A DNA stretch of 64,000 nucleotides. It comes from Pedobacter chinensis (GTDB lineage Bacteria; Bacteroidota; Bacteroidia; Sphingobacteriales; Sphingobacteriaceae). The notes beneath the pieces were generated by a model that did not search any database, was not told the DNA's origin, and was given only the letters and a program-made list of their open reading frames with translations. The stretch is taken from contig NZ_QPKV01000015.1 in NCBI RefSeq assembly GCF_003339865.1, forward strand, positions 53,271-117,270, read 5' to 3'. Numbering within the stretch: the stretch's first letter is position 1; each line of letters starts with the position of its first letter. This document shows positions 8,230-16,357 of the stretch, in pieces. The position numbers and the translations under genes were made by a program.

Positions 8230-9306
8230 ATGACGAATAATTACGTTCTAATTATGGCTGGCGGTGTCGGCAGCCGCTTTTGGCCGAAAAGCCGCAATAA
8301 TTTCCCTAAACAATTTATTGATATCCTTGGGATTGGCAAGTCATTATTACAATTGACTTATGAGCGTTTTTTAAACATTTGTCCGGCCGATCAAATTTAC
8401 ATCCTGAGCAATGACCAGTATGTGGGAGTCATTAAAGAACAACTTCCGGAATTATCTGCTGCAAATATCATTGCAGAACCCAGCAGGAACAATACGGCAC
8501 CCTGCATAACTTATGCTTCTTTTAAGATTGCCAACCTCAATCCGGCAGCCAATATTGTTGTAGCTCCTTCTGATCATTTGATCTTGAGAGAAGATGTTTT
8601 CGTGAACAAAATTAAGGAAGCTTTGGAGTTTGCAGAGCAAAATCCGGCATTGCTGACCCTTGGCATCAGCCCAAGCAGGCCAGATACCGGATATGGTTAC
8701 ATTAACTACAAACGGGAGACTCAAGGCACAATATATAAAGTAGCGAGATTTTTGGAAAAACCAAATCTTGAAAAAGCAAAGGAGTTCTTGTCCAGCGGGG
8801 ATTACCTCTGGAATGCAGGGATTTTCATCTGGAAAGTATCGAGCATTTTGGATGCCCTGAAAAAGCATGCACATGACATCTATACCCTGTTTTTAAAAGG
8901 TGCGGAGTTTTACAACACACCACAGGAACAGGAATTCATCAAAGAGAATTATCCCCTTTCTCCAAACATTTCTATCGATTATGCCATCCTGGAAAAGGCA
9001 GATAATGTATACACCATTCCAGGAGAATTCGGCTGGTCTGATCTTGGTACATGGGCCTCACTTTATGAGGTACTGGATAAAGATGAACAGGACAATGTAT
9101 TTCATGGCTATAATGTGAATTTACAGGATACACGTAATTGCATGATTCAGTTACCTAAACACAAAATTGCGGTTATTAAAGGGCTGGATAACTATATTGT
9201 GGTCGATGATGGGGATGTATTGCTCATTTATCCGAAAAATAAGGAGCAGGAAATAAAAGAAGTATCAAAAAATATCGTAGCTGTTTGTGGTAAACAGTTT
9301 TCTTAA
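8230..9306 (+). CDS. manC: Mannose-1-phosphate guanylyltransferase
   Basis: This 358-residue enzyme makes GDP-mannose from mannose-1-phosphate and GTP in the cytoplasm. The nucleotidyltransferase signature MAGGVGSRFWPKSR..FPKQF lies at residues 9-27, with EPSRNNTAPCI, VVAPSDHLIL, GISPSRPDTGYGYI and FLEKPN in the expected order, and EFGWSDLGTW near residue 266. The length fits single-domain enzymes that lack a fused phosphomannose isomerase. It heads a run with ugd and the WcaJ-type transferase (gap of 17 bp to ugd). A second copy at 54721-55804 is frameshifted, so this is probably the only working source of GDP-mannose encoded here. Gmd and Fcl (53-54 kb) would turn the product into GDP-fucose. 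Confidence 0.95.
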   Translation: MTNNYVLIMAGGVGSRFWPKSRNNFPKQFIDILGIGKSLLQLTYERFLNICPADQIYILSNDQYVGVIKEQLPELSAANIIAEPSRNNTAPCITYASFKIANLNPAANIVVAPSDHLILREDVFVNKIKEALEFAEQNPALLTLGISPSRPDTGYGYINYKRETQGTIYKVARFLEKPNLEKAKEFLSSGDYLWNAGIFIWKVSSILDALKKHAHDIYTLFLKGAEFYNTPQEQEFIKENYPLSPNISIDYAILEKADNVYTIPGEFGWSDLGTWASLYEVLDKDEQDNVFHGYNVNLQDTRNCMIQLPKHKIAVIKGLDNYIVVDDGDVLLIYPKNKEQEIKEVSKNIVAVCGKQFS

Positions 9307-9323
9307 TCTAAATTTAATTACCA

Positions 9324-10718
9324 ATGACTAAAATTACAAGCATTTGCTGCATCGGTGCAGGCTACGTTGGAGGACCTACTATGGCGGTTGTAGCCAAACA
9401 ATGCCCACACATTAAGGTTACCATTGTAGATTTAAATGAAGCGAGAATTGCAGCCTGGAATGACGTTGATGTGAATAACATTCCCGTATACGAGCCAGGC
9501 TTAAGCGAAGTGGTGGCAGAGGCCAGGGGCAGAAATTTATTTTTTTCTACGGATGTAGACCGGGCAATTGAAGAAGCGGAGATGGTTTTTATTTCCGTAA
9601 ATACCCCAACCAAAACGTATGGTGCTGGTAAAGGGATGGGGGCAGATTTAAAGTGGATCGAATTGTGTGCCCGTCAGATTGCCAGGGTATCTAAAACAGA
9701 TAAAATTATTGTAGAGAAATCTACATTGCCGGTGCGTACCGCAGAGGCCGTAAGAGATATCTTACACAACACTGGAAATGGTGTTAATTTTCAGGTGTTA
9801 TCCAATCCGGAGTTTTTGGCAGAAGGCACTGCTGTAGATGACCTGTTGAATCCTGACCGGGTATTGATCGGCGGAGATGCAAACCCGGAAGGACAAGAGG
9901 CTGTGCAGGCTTTGGTGGATGTTTATGCCAACTGGATTCCAAGAGAGCGTATTTTAACCACAAATGTCTGGTCTTCTGAATTATCTAAACTGGTAGCCAA
10001 TGCTTACCTGGCACAAAGGATCTCTTCTATCAATTCCATTTCTGAACTTTGTGAAAAAACAGAGGCAAATGTGAATGAAGTTGCGAGGGCTATTGGTACA
10101 GACAGCAGGATCGGCCCTAAATTTTTAAAAGCTTCTGTAGGTTTTGGGGGTTCATGTTTTCAGAAGGATATCCTGAACCTGGTTTATATTTCCCGTTCCT
10201 TTGGTTTGCAGGAAGTTGCAGATTACTGGGAGCAGGTGATCATTATGAATGATCACCAGAAAAAGCGCTTTGCACTAAATATTGTAAAAGACTTATATAA
10301 TACGGTATCGGGCAAGAAGATCGCTTTCTTAGGCTGGGCCTTTAAAAAAGACACAAACGATACCAGGGAATCGGCAGCCATTTATGTGGCCGACGAACTT
10401 TTAAACGAGCAGGCCACTATACAGGTTTATGATCCTAAAGTTGAAGATAAACAGATTTATGCAGATCTTGATTACTTAGGCACCAGAAGCCCCGATTTAA
10501 ATAAAAAGGGAGTAACGGTATCAGAAGACCCTTATGCTGCCTGTGCTGATGCGCATGCCATTGCAGTTCTGACTGAATGGGATGAATTTATAGACTACGA
10601 CTGGCAGCGTATTTATGACGGGATGCTTAAGCCGGCTAAAATATTTGATGGCAGAAACATTCTGGATCACAAAAAACTCCGAGCGATTGGTTTTAAAGTA
10701 AGTGGTATTGGTATGTAA
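9324..10718 (+). CDS. ugd: UDP-glucose 6-dehydrogenase (eukaryote-like long form)
   Basis: This 464-residue NAD-dependent enzyme oxidises UDP-glucose to UDP-glucuronate. The Rossmann start CIGAGYVGGPTMAVVAKQCP, the STLPVRTAE and NPEFLAEGTAVDDLLNPDRVLIGG blocks, and the active-site FGGSCFQKDILNL with nucleophile Cys278 are all present, followed by the C-terminal GWAFKKDTNDTRESAA block. Its length and wording match the animal/plant-type enzymes (near 460-490 residues) rather than the shorter 390-440-residue bacterial ones, a form known in Bacteroidota. UDP-glucuronate can be used directly or decarboxylated to UDP-xylose by the synthase encoded at 51417-52406. It lies 17 bp after manC. Confidence 0.95.
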   Translation: MTKITSICCIGAGYVGGPTMAVVAKQCPHIKVTIVDLNEARIAAWNDVDVNNIPVYEPGLSEVVAEARGRNLFFSTDVDRAIEEAEMVFISVNTPTKTYGAGKGMGADLKWIELCARQIARVSKTDKIIVEKSTLPVRTAEAVRDILHNTGNGVNFQVLSNPEFLAEGTAVDDLLNPDRVLIGGDANPEGQEAVQALVDVYANWIPRERILTTNVWSSELSKLVANAYLAQRISSINSISELCEKTEANVNEVARAIGTDSRIGPKFLKASVGFGGSCFQKDILNLVYISRSFGLQEVADYWEQVIIMNDHQKKRFALNIVKDLYNTVSGKKIAFLGWAFKKDTNDTRESAAIYVADELLNEQATIQVYDPKVEDKQIYADLDYLGTRSPDLNKKGVTVSEDPYAACADAHAIAVLTEWDEFIDYDWQRIYDGMLKPAKIFDGRNILDHKKLRAIGFKVSGIGM

Positions 10719-10887
10719 GATATATTTAGAACTTTCTTAGTTATTTATTAGATATGCCAGTATTTATAATGAATGACTTGCAACTATTAGTAATTATCAT
10801 AGAAAAATCGATTTTTTATGATAATTATTCTTTTTTTTAGATTTTTGCCTTGTAACAGTTTAAAAGCTGTATTGCTAACAAATTGTT

Positions 10888-10895
10888 TAGTTTTG
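10888..10895 (+). promoter_or_regulatory. Candidate -7 element ahead of the first wcaJ-type gene
   Basis: TAGTTTTG fits the Bacteroidota -7 consensus TAnnTTTG and lies 28 bp before the start codon at 10924. No TTTG is seen 19 bp upstream, so the -33 part is missing or weak. The 205-bp gap after ugd makes an own promoter for this gene plausible. Confidence 0.35.
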
Positions 10896-10923
10896 TATCT
10901 CCCTAATCCAATTTTCATTCCTT

Positions 10924-12339
10924 ATGACTTCTTCAACGCGATACCTTTATCTACTAAGGTACATTTTACCGGTTACAGATGTAATAATGCTGAATCTGGT
11001 TTATTTCCTGGCCTATTACTTAACGCCGTTGCTGGGAAAGGAAGTGCATGGTGAGATTGACCGTCATCATGTAGTCGTCTATAATTTAATATGGCTGTTT
11101 TCAACGGCGATTTTTGGCCTTTATACCTCTTATGGTTCCCGAAAACTGGAACGCATTTACCGGGGTACTTACCGGAGCCTGGTCATGCATTTTGTATTAT
11201 ATATATCCTATCTTCTTTTCTCAGCTGAGGATGATTTTTCGAGGACTTTTTTAATTGTTTTTTATCTATTACTGGGTATCGCCTTTATTTTAAACAGGTT
11301 TACCGGAACGTACATTCAATATGTGATTCTCAATAAATTTAAAGCGGCGAAAAAAGTGGCGGTAATGGGATCTAATCCAACTGCGCTGCGCCTTTCGCAA
11401 TATATACAAAAGCAAAGAAGCCTGGATTTTTGTGGTTTTGTGGGGGATGATGAGGATATTTACGATCCAGACGATGTTCAGGATAACGATTCAGATGATG
11501 TTCAGGATAAAGTGCTGGGCACATTGGGAGAAGCGGCCGATTCGGGCGTGAAAGAAATTTATGTAGCGGTGGCACCGCATAGAATGAATGATGTGACCAG
11601 GCTGGTTGCTGCGGCTGATCATCAATGTATTCGCCTGAAGTTTATTCCGGATATTGGAGGTACGCTTGCCTCACCTTACACCATTTCGTATATGGGCGGT
11701 GAGTTTCCAATCATTACCCTGAGAAATGAACCGCTGGAAATTATCGGAAACCGGTTTAAAAAGCGTGCATTTGACCTGGTTTTTAGCAGCCTGGTCATCA
11801 TTTTTGTGTTAAGCTGGCTTTACCCGATCATTGCAATCCTTATTAAAATCCAAAGCCCCGGCCCTGTTTTGTTTAAGCAGTTGAGAAGTGGAAGAAACGA
11901 TGAGCCATTCTGGTGCTGGAAATTCAGGAGCATGCGGGTAAATAATGAGAGCGATAAAAAGCAGGCCACCAAAGACGATGACCGGATCACGAAAATCGGC
12001 CATTTTTTAAGGAGAACAAGTTTGGATGAAATGCCTCAGTTTTTCAATGTGTTTTACGGTTCAATGAGTGTGGTAGGTCCCAGGCCGCACATGCTGAAGC
12101 ATACCGAAGAATATAAAAAAATCATCAACCAGTTTATGGTTCGCCATTTCTTAAAGCCTGGTATTACGGGCTGGGCCCAGGTAAATGGGTTTCGCGGTGA
12201 GACTAAAGAAAACGGGGCGATGGAAAACAGGGTTAAATTTGATATCTATTACTTAGAAAATTGGACTTCTATGCTCGATATCAGAATTATTTTCATGACC
12301 GTAATCAACGTCTTTCGGGGAGAAGATAATGCCTACTAA
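10924..12339 (+). CDS. Undecaprenyl-phosphate sugar phosphotransferase, WcaJ type (copy 1)
   Basis: This 471-residue protein should start glycan assembly by moving a hexose-1-phosphate (usually glucose) from UDP-sugar to undecaprenyl phosphate at the inner membrane. Four N-terminal membrane helices and a Rossmann-like domain (KKVAVMGSNPTALRLSQYI) are followed from about residue 278 by the catalytic PF02397 domain: KRAFDLVFSSLVII, IQSPGPVLFKQ.RSG, WKFRSMRV, TSLDEMPQFFNV, SVVGPRPHMLKHTEEY and LKPGITGWAQVNGFRGET. A short acidic insert with two copies of DDVQD (24-nt period at 11473-11510) lies in the soluble domain and is absent from the paralogue at 22323. The upstream ATG at 10818 belongs to another frame. 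Confidence 0.92.
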   Translation: MTSSTRYLYLLRYILPVTDVIMLNLVYFLAYYLTPLLGKEVHGEIDRHHVVVYNLIWLFSTAIFGLYTSYGSRKLERIYRGTYRSLVMHFVLYISYLLFSAEDDFSRTFLIVFYLLLGIAFILNRFTGTYIQYVILNKFKAAKKVAVMGSNPTALRLSQYIQKQRSLDFCGFVGDDEDIYDPDDVQDNDSDDVQDKVLGTLGEAADSGVKEIYVAVAPHRMNDVTRLVAAADHQCIRLKFIPDIGGTLASPYTISYMGGEFPIITLRNEPLEIIGNRFKKRAFDLVFSSLVIIFVLSWLYPIIAILIKIQSPGPVLFKQLRSGRNDEPFWCWKFRSMRVNNESDKKQATKDDDRITKIGHFLRRTSLDEMPQFFNVFYGSMSVVGPRPHMLKHTEEYKKIINQFMVRHFLKPGITGWAQVNGFRGETKENGAMENRVKFDIYYLENWTSMLDIRIIFMTVINVFRGEDNAY

Positions 12340-12430
12340 TTGGGTGTGTTACGGGCGGTCATCACCTGAACTTGTTTGAGACAATGGCATGAACGCATAA
12401 CAAAAAAGATGCTGACCACGAAGTAGGGCT

Positions 12431-12473
12431 AGCCGCAGATTTTTAATTGAATATAATCAGCGAATTTGCGGCT
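12431..12473 (+). terminator. Possible terminator hairpin after the first wcaJ-type gene
   Basis: AGCCGCA at 12431-12437 pairs with TGCGGCT at 12467-12473, with a further A/T-rich extension inside the arms, and is followed by TTGTTATT. The loop is long (about 29 nt including the inner pairs) and the T tract short, so the call is tentative. Confidence 0.4.
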
Positions 12474-12510
12474 TTGTTATTAACGAGTTGGTTAAAATTT
12501 TTGAAACGTT

Positions 12511-12626
12511 CGTCATTGCGAACTGAAGAAAAGACATGTGCGTTGGAGTGAAGCAATCTTTCCGATACTTCAATTGGGATTACATTGATAGAACAGATTG
12601 CTTCGTCGTGCCTCCTAGCAATGACG
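12511..12626. repeat. REP-like palindromic intergenic element (CGTCATTGCG type)
   Basis: The outer arms CGTCATTGCG (12511-12520) and AGCAATGACG (12617-12626) are inverted copies with one mismatch. An inner pair, GAAGCAATCT near 12550-12559 and AGATTGCTTC near 12595-12604, is also inverted. Elements with the wording GTCATTGCG...GAAGCAATCT are a familiar dispersed repeat of Sphingobacteriaceae genomes (from memory, not searched). It has no coding capacity. Confidence 0.7.
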
Positions 12627-12774
12627 ATTTCTGATATGAAATGGCCATTAAACCCGAGGCATTATTTCTCTGGCCATTGAGAAGTTAGAACATTAAGTAT
12701 GCTTGATTTCTTAATGTCAAAACTCAAGTTAATTAAAAAAGCTTATAAAATTTATATCTACACCGATAACATAT

Positions 12775-12868
12775 AAAGTGCCTGATGGGTAACCATGGGA
12801 CTACCGATTTGAAGAAGAAAGTCCTTGGAATCCTGTTGATTTCAGGATTCTTACATTTGGGACACTTT
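12775..12868. other. Candidate structured RNA or small inverted-repeat element
   Basis: Three nested or adjacent stems are visible. The ends AAAGTG (12775-12780) and CACTTT (12863-12868) are exact inverted repeats. Inside, CCATGGGACT (12793-12802) pairs imperfectly with AGTCCTTGG (12820-12828). GAATCCTG (12828-12835) pairs perfectly with CAGGATTC (12843-12850) across a 7-nt loop. A closing stem around two hairpins is how many small structured RNAs are built, but a MITE with short terminal repeats would look the same. I do not recognise a known riboswitch. Confidence 0.4.
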
Positions 12869-13393
12869 AATCTGACATGATGCTCTGCAGATTGATTCAT
12901 CGTACTTAAAATAAAGAAATGGGGATGGCTTTACTAATTAATGCTAAGATAGGTAAAAATACTTTTTTTAGGCTTTTTTTTATGTTTTTTTTACAAATAT
13001 TTTAAATGTGCTGTGTTTTTTTTAGTTAGAACGTCATTGTTCTTGTGTATCTGATTGAATTAATGTGTTTTTAATGTTAATGATTTGTTAATTTTATAGT
13101 TTTTCTTCTTATTTATGTTTTTTCTATTGATTTTTCTTCGGTTTTTGGTAAAAATAGAATTGGTTTGATGTATTTAGCTGTCTTAATATTTTTTTTAATG
13201 TTATTGAAATGTTAATTTATTTGATTTTGCTTTTTTTTCTTGCTCCATTTTTTTTATGATTTTTACTGTTTACTGTTTATTTGTTTTGAAATATCTTAAC
13301 TTAGCAGTTTTTTAAGCATTGCGAACTTGTTGAGATATACAAGAGAAGTTAAAGAGATTCATTTACAGAATTTAAAATTAAAATCTAGATTAC

Positions 13394-14302
13394 ATGCATT
13401 ATTCAAAACCATCATTAGTTATTTTAGCAGCAGGTATGGCCAGTCGTTACGGCGGCAGTAAACAAACTGAATCTTTTGGGCCTTCGGGCGAAACCATTAT
13501 GGAGTACTCTATTTATGATGCTATTAAGGCAGGTTTCGATAAAGTTGTTTTTATCATCAGGGAAGAATTTGCAGAATCATTCAAGGCTGCAATAGAACCA
13601 AAACTTGCCGGGAAAGTGAAGCTGGAATATGTTTATCAGAGCCTGGAAAAGTTCAGGGGAGACAGGCCCTTGCCTGAAGGGCGTTCAAAGCCTTATGGAA
13701 CCCAACATGCACTGCTTTGTTGTAAAGACGTTCTTGATGCACCCTTTGCAGTGATTAACGCAGATGATTTTTATGGGTTTGATGCCTTTGAAAAAGCTTA
13801 TGCGTTTTTAACGCAATCGGTAAATGATGGAAGGTACGCCTGCCTGGGTTATGAGTTGAAGAATACCCTGAGCGATCATGGTGCAGTGACCCGCGGAGAA
13901 ATAAACGTTGACGATCAGGATTATATTATCGGAATAACAGAAAGAAAAGAGATCTTTAAGCGAGACAATATGGCATTTCGGGTAACTGGAGAACAGGAAG
14001 TTGAAATGGATGCAGCTACACCGGTAAGCATGAATTTTTTCTGCTTTACACCGTCTTTTGTTGAGTGGAGTGAACAGGAATATTACCGTTTTTTAGATCA
14101 GCATGACGATGACATGAAAGCAGAGTTTCTAATTCCGGAAGTGGTGGATAGCTTGATCAGGAGCGGCGAAGGAGTCGTGAGCCTTGTAAAAACCGATGCG
14201 AAGTGGTTTGGTGTAACTTTCAAAGAAGATGCGGGAATTGTAAAATCGAAGCTTGAGCAGTTAACTTTAGCGGGAGAATATCCCCGAAACCTCTGGTTGT
14301 AA
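13394..14302 (+). CDS. Sugar-phosphate nucleotidyltransferase family protein
   Basis: This 302-residue cytoplasmic protein has the GT-A-like nucleotidyltransferase fold. Its N-terminal motif is LAAGMASRYGGSKQTESFGPSGE, a divergent form of GGxGTRL..LT...PK in which GG-SKQ replaces the usual PK spacing. YSIYDAIKAGFDKVVFII follows, then PYGTQHALLCCKD, and FAVINADDFYG carries the metal-binding acidic pair. It should join a nucleoside triphosphate to a sugar-1-phosphate, or activate a related alcohol phosphate. It stands alone with 1 kb of non-coding DNA before it and the 4,6-dehydratase gene after it, so it may feed that or another branch. Substrate is not predictable from the sequence. Confidence 0.8.
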   Translation: MHYSKPSLVILAAGMASRYGGSKQTESFGPSGETIMEYSIYDAIKAGFDKVVFIIREEFAESFKAAIEPKLAGKVKLEYVYQSLEKFRGDRPLPEGRSKPYGTQHALLCCKDVLDAPFAVINADDFYGFDAFEKAYAFLTQSVNDGRYACLGYELKNTLSDHGAVTRGEINVDDQDYIIGITERKEIFKRDNMAFRVTGEQEVEMDAATPVSMNFFCFTPSFVEWSEQEYYRFLDQHDDDMKAEFLIPEVVDSLIRSGEGVVSLVKTDAKWFGVTFKEDAGIVKSKLEQLTLAGEYPRNLWL

Positions 14303-14411
14303 TGAAAGGCCTTAAAAATAGCTCCTTATTTATGTCAATTTAAGCAGCGGAAATGGCAGGATTATTGCTGGTTGAATATTGTCATAGAATTATTACTTAG
14401 CCTATAAAAAA

Positions 14412-16352
14412 TTGTTTACTCAAATTAACATCGTCCCCCGCTGGATTATTTTTGCGCTCGATCTTACATGTTGTTCATGTGCGTTGGTGTTTGCGTATAT
14501 GTTAAAGTTTAATTTAAACCTGACATCCGTTAATATACCTGAACTATCGAGAAACCTGCTGTTATTTATGGCGATCAATTCGATCGTTTTTCTCATTACG
14601 AGGAGTTATTCTGGTATAATCAGATATACCAGTGCACAGGATTCTTTTCGTATATTATCGTCAGTGATCATATCCACCAGTGTTTTTTTTATCATTAACC
14701 TATTCGCGATCAGTATTTTATATAAGCCTGTCATTTCCAATACTATATTGATCATTGATGGATTGTTCAGTTTTCTTTTTCTGATTACCTACCGGGTTTT
14801 TATTAAGTTTTTTTTTATGTACATAAAAAACCTGAAACTGGATAAGAAAAAGGTCATTATTTATGGAGCCGGGGAAGCGGGAATGGCAACAAAAAGGACT
14901 TTTGATCATGATGTAAAGGTAAATAAGTATATTGTTGCATTTGTGGATGACGATCAGCGTAAAATTGGTAAAGCAATAGATGGAGTTAAAATTCTGGATG
15001 CAGAAAATCTGGAGCACCTGATTGTTAAGTACGAAATAGATGAGATAATTTTTGCTTCCTATACCATTCCTGCTGATAAAAGGGATGCTATAGTGGATTT
15101 ATGTCTGGAACATGACATCAAGGTACTTAATATTCCCCCTGCAGATTTATGGACTAATGGTAAATTGCAACCAGCGCAAATTCAGAAGTTAAATATTGAA
15201 GATCTGTTAAACCGAAAAACGATCAACATAGATATTCAGGGAATCGGAAACATGCTTCACAAGAAAAGAATTCTGATTACCGGAGCCGCTGGCTCAATAG
15301 GAAGTGAAATTGCCAGGCAGCTGTCAAAATTTGAAGTGGGATTGATTATACTGTGCGACCAATCAGAAACAGCATTGCACGACCTTTTTCTGGAACTCGA
15401 TGAAGGTGACAGAACAAAAAATTATCAGGCTTTTATAGGTGATGTTCGGGATGAACAGCGGATGGATAAACTTTTTAAGATGTACAGGCCTGATTATGTT
15501 TATCATGCTGCGGCATATAAACATGTTCCTTTAATGGAAGATAATCCGGCAGAAGCCATTAAGGCCAATGTGCTGGGTACAAAAACCGTTGCAGATAAAG
15601 CTGTGAAATATGGTGTTCAGAAATTTGTAATGATATCGACCGATAAAGCCGTGAATCCGACAAATGTTATGGGCGCTTCTAAAAGAATTGCAGAAATTTA
15701 TGTTCAATCGCTGAATAATTCACTGAGTAAGAAAGATTTTGTTTTTAGTAACGGGCTGAGTTATATCAATCGTTTGGAGAAACGGCCTGCAACAAAGTTT
15801 ATCACCAGCAGGTTTGGAAATGTTCTGGGATCTAACGGATCTGTAATCCCCCGTTTTAGGCAACAGATTGAAAAGGGTGGTCCCGTTACTGTTACTCATC
15901 CTGATATCACCAGGTATTTTATGACCATTCCAGAAGCATGCCGGTTGGTACTGGAGGCGGGATGTATGGGAAATGGAGGAGAAATATTTATTTTTGACAT
16001 GGGTAAATCGGTTAAAATTCTTGATTTAGCGAAGAAGATGATTAAACTTGCCGGACTTGAACCTAACCTGGATATTAAAATAGAATTTTCTGGCATTCGC
16101 CCGGGTGAGAAACTCTATGAGGAACTGTTAAATGATAATGAAAATACAATGCCCACTCATCATGAAAAAATTATGATTGGTAAGGTAAGGGAATATGTGT
16201 TTGATGAGGTGGCCGGTGATATTGCGGATCTTATTCATTCTGCAACGCAGAATGATGATATGCAGGTTGTGATTAATATGAAGAAATTGGTTCCCGAATT
16301 TAAAAGTAAAAATTCGATCTTTGAGGAACTTGATAAAGTTATAAACGACTAA
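14412..16352 (+). CDS. Membrane UDP-GlcNAc 4,6-dehydratase, CapD/WbpM/FlaA1 type
   Basis: This 646-residue protein has four N-terminal membrane helices, a first Rossmann domain (KKVIIYGAGEAGMATKRTF, near residue 147) and a second, catalytic SDR domain (KRILITGAAGSIGSEIARQL, near residue 284). STDKAVNPTNVMGASKR is the WbpM-type active site, where Met replaces the usual Tyr before the conserved Lys. The enzyme removes water from UDP-GlcNAc to give a 4-keto-6-deoxy sugar, the entry to QuiNAc, FucNAc or diamino sugars. The only reasonable start is TTG at 14412: an in-frame stop lies at 14385-14387, no ATG is found between, and INIVPRWIIFALD is the usual beginning of the family. The next gene starts 5 bp after its stop. 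Confidence 0.9.
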   Translation: MFTQINIVPRWIIFALDLTCCSCALVFAYMLKFNLNLTSVNIPELSRNLLLFMAINSIVFLITRSYSGIIRYTSAQDSFRILSSVIISTSVFFIINLFAISILYKPVISNTILIIDGLFSFLFLITYRVFIKFFFMYIKNLKLDKKKVIIYGAGEAGMATKRTFDHDVKVNKYIVAFVDDDQRKIGKAIDGVKILDAENLEHLIVKYEIDEIIFASYTIPADKRDAIVDLCLEHDIKVLNIPPADLWTNGKLQPAQIQKLNIEDLLNRKTINIDIQGIGNMLHKKRILITGAAGSIGSEIARQLSKFEVGLIILCDQSETALHDLFLELDEGDRTKNYQAFIGDVRDEQRMDKLFKMYRPDYVYHAAAYKHVPLMEDNPAEAIKANVLGTKTVADKAVKYGVQKFVMISTDKAVNPTNVMGASKRIAEIYVQSLNNSLSKKDFVFSNGLSYINRLEKRPATKFITSRFGNVLGSNGSVIPRFRQQIEKGGPVTVTHPDITRYFMTIPEACRLVLEAGCMGNGGEIFIFDMGKSVKILDLAKKMIKLAGLEPNLDIKIEFSGIRPGEKLYEELLNDNENTMPTHHEKIMIGKVREYVFDEVAGDIADLIHSATQNDDMQVVINMKKLVPEFKSKNSIFEELDKVIND

Positions 16353-16357
16353 ATTTA

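Larger units (their letters stand above)
12340..13393. other. Long gene-free region with several inverted repeats and a T-rich tract
   Basis: No coding frame is seen in 1054 bp. From left to right it holds a hairpin at 12431-12473 (AGCCGCA / TGCGGCT, possible terminator of the wcaJ-type gene), a palindromic repeat at 12511-12626, a multi-stem element at 12775-12868, and from about 12955 to 13310 a tract where the + strand is extremely T-rich with many runs of four to eight T. The last 60 bp precede the nucleotidyltransferase gene and should contain its promoter, which I could not define. Confidence 0.6.

Noticed and set aside
10818..11054. 78-codon frame overlapping the start of the first wcaJ-type gene
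   Set aside because: It reads the same DNA in another frame, and the WcaJ-type protein from 10924 is unambiguous.
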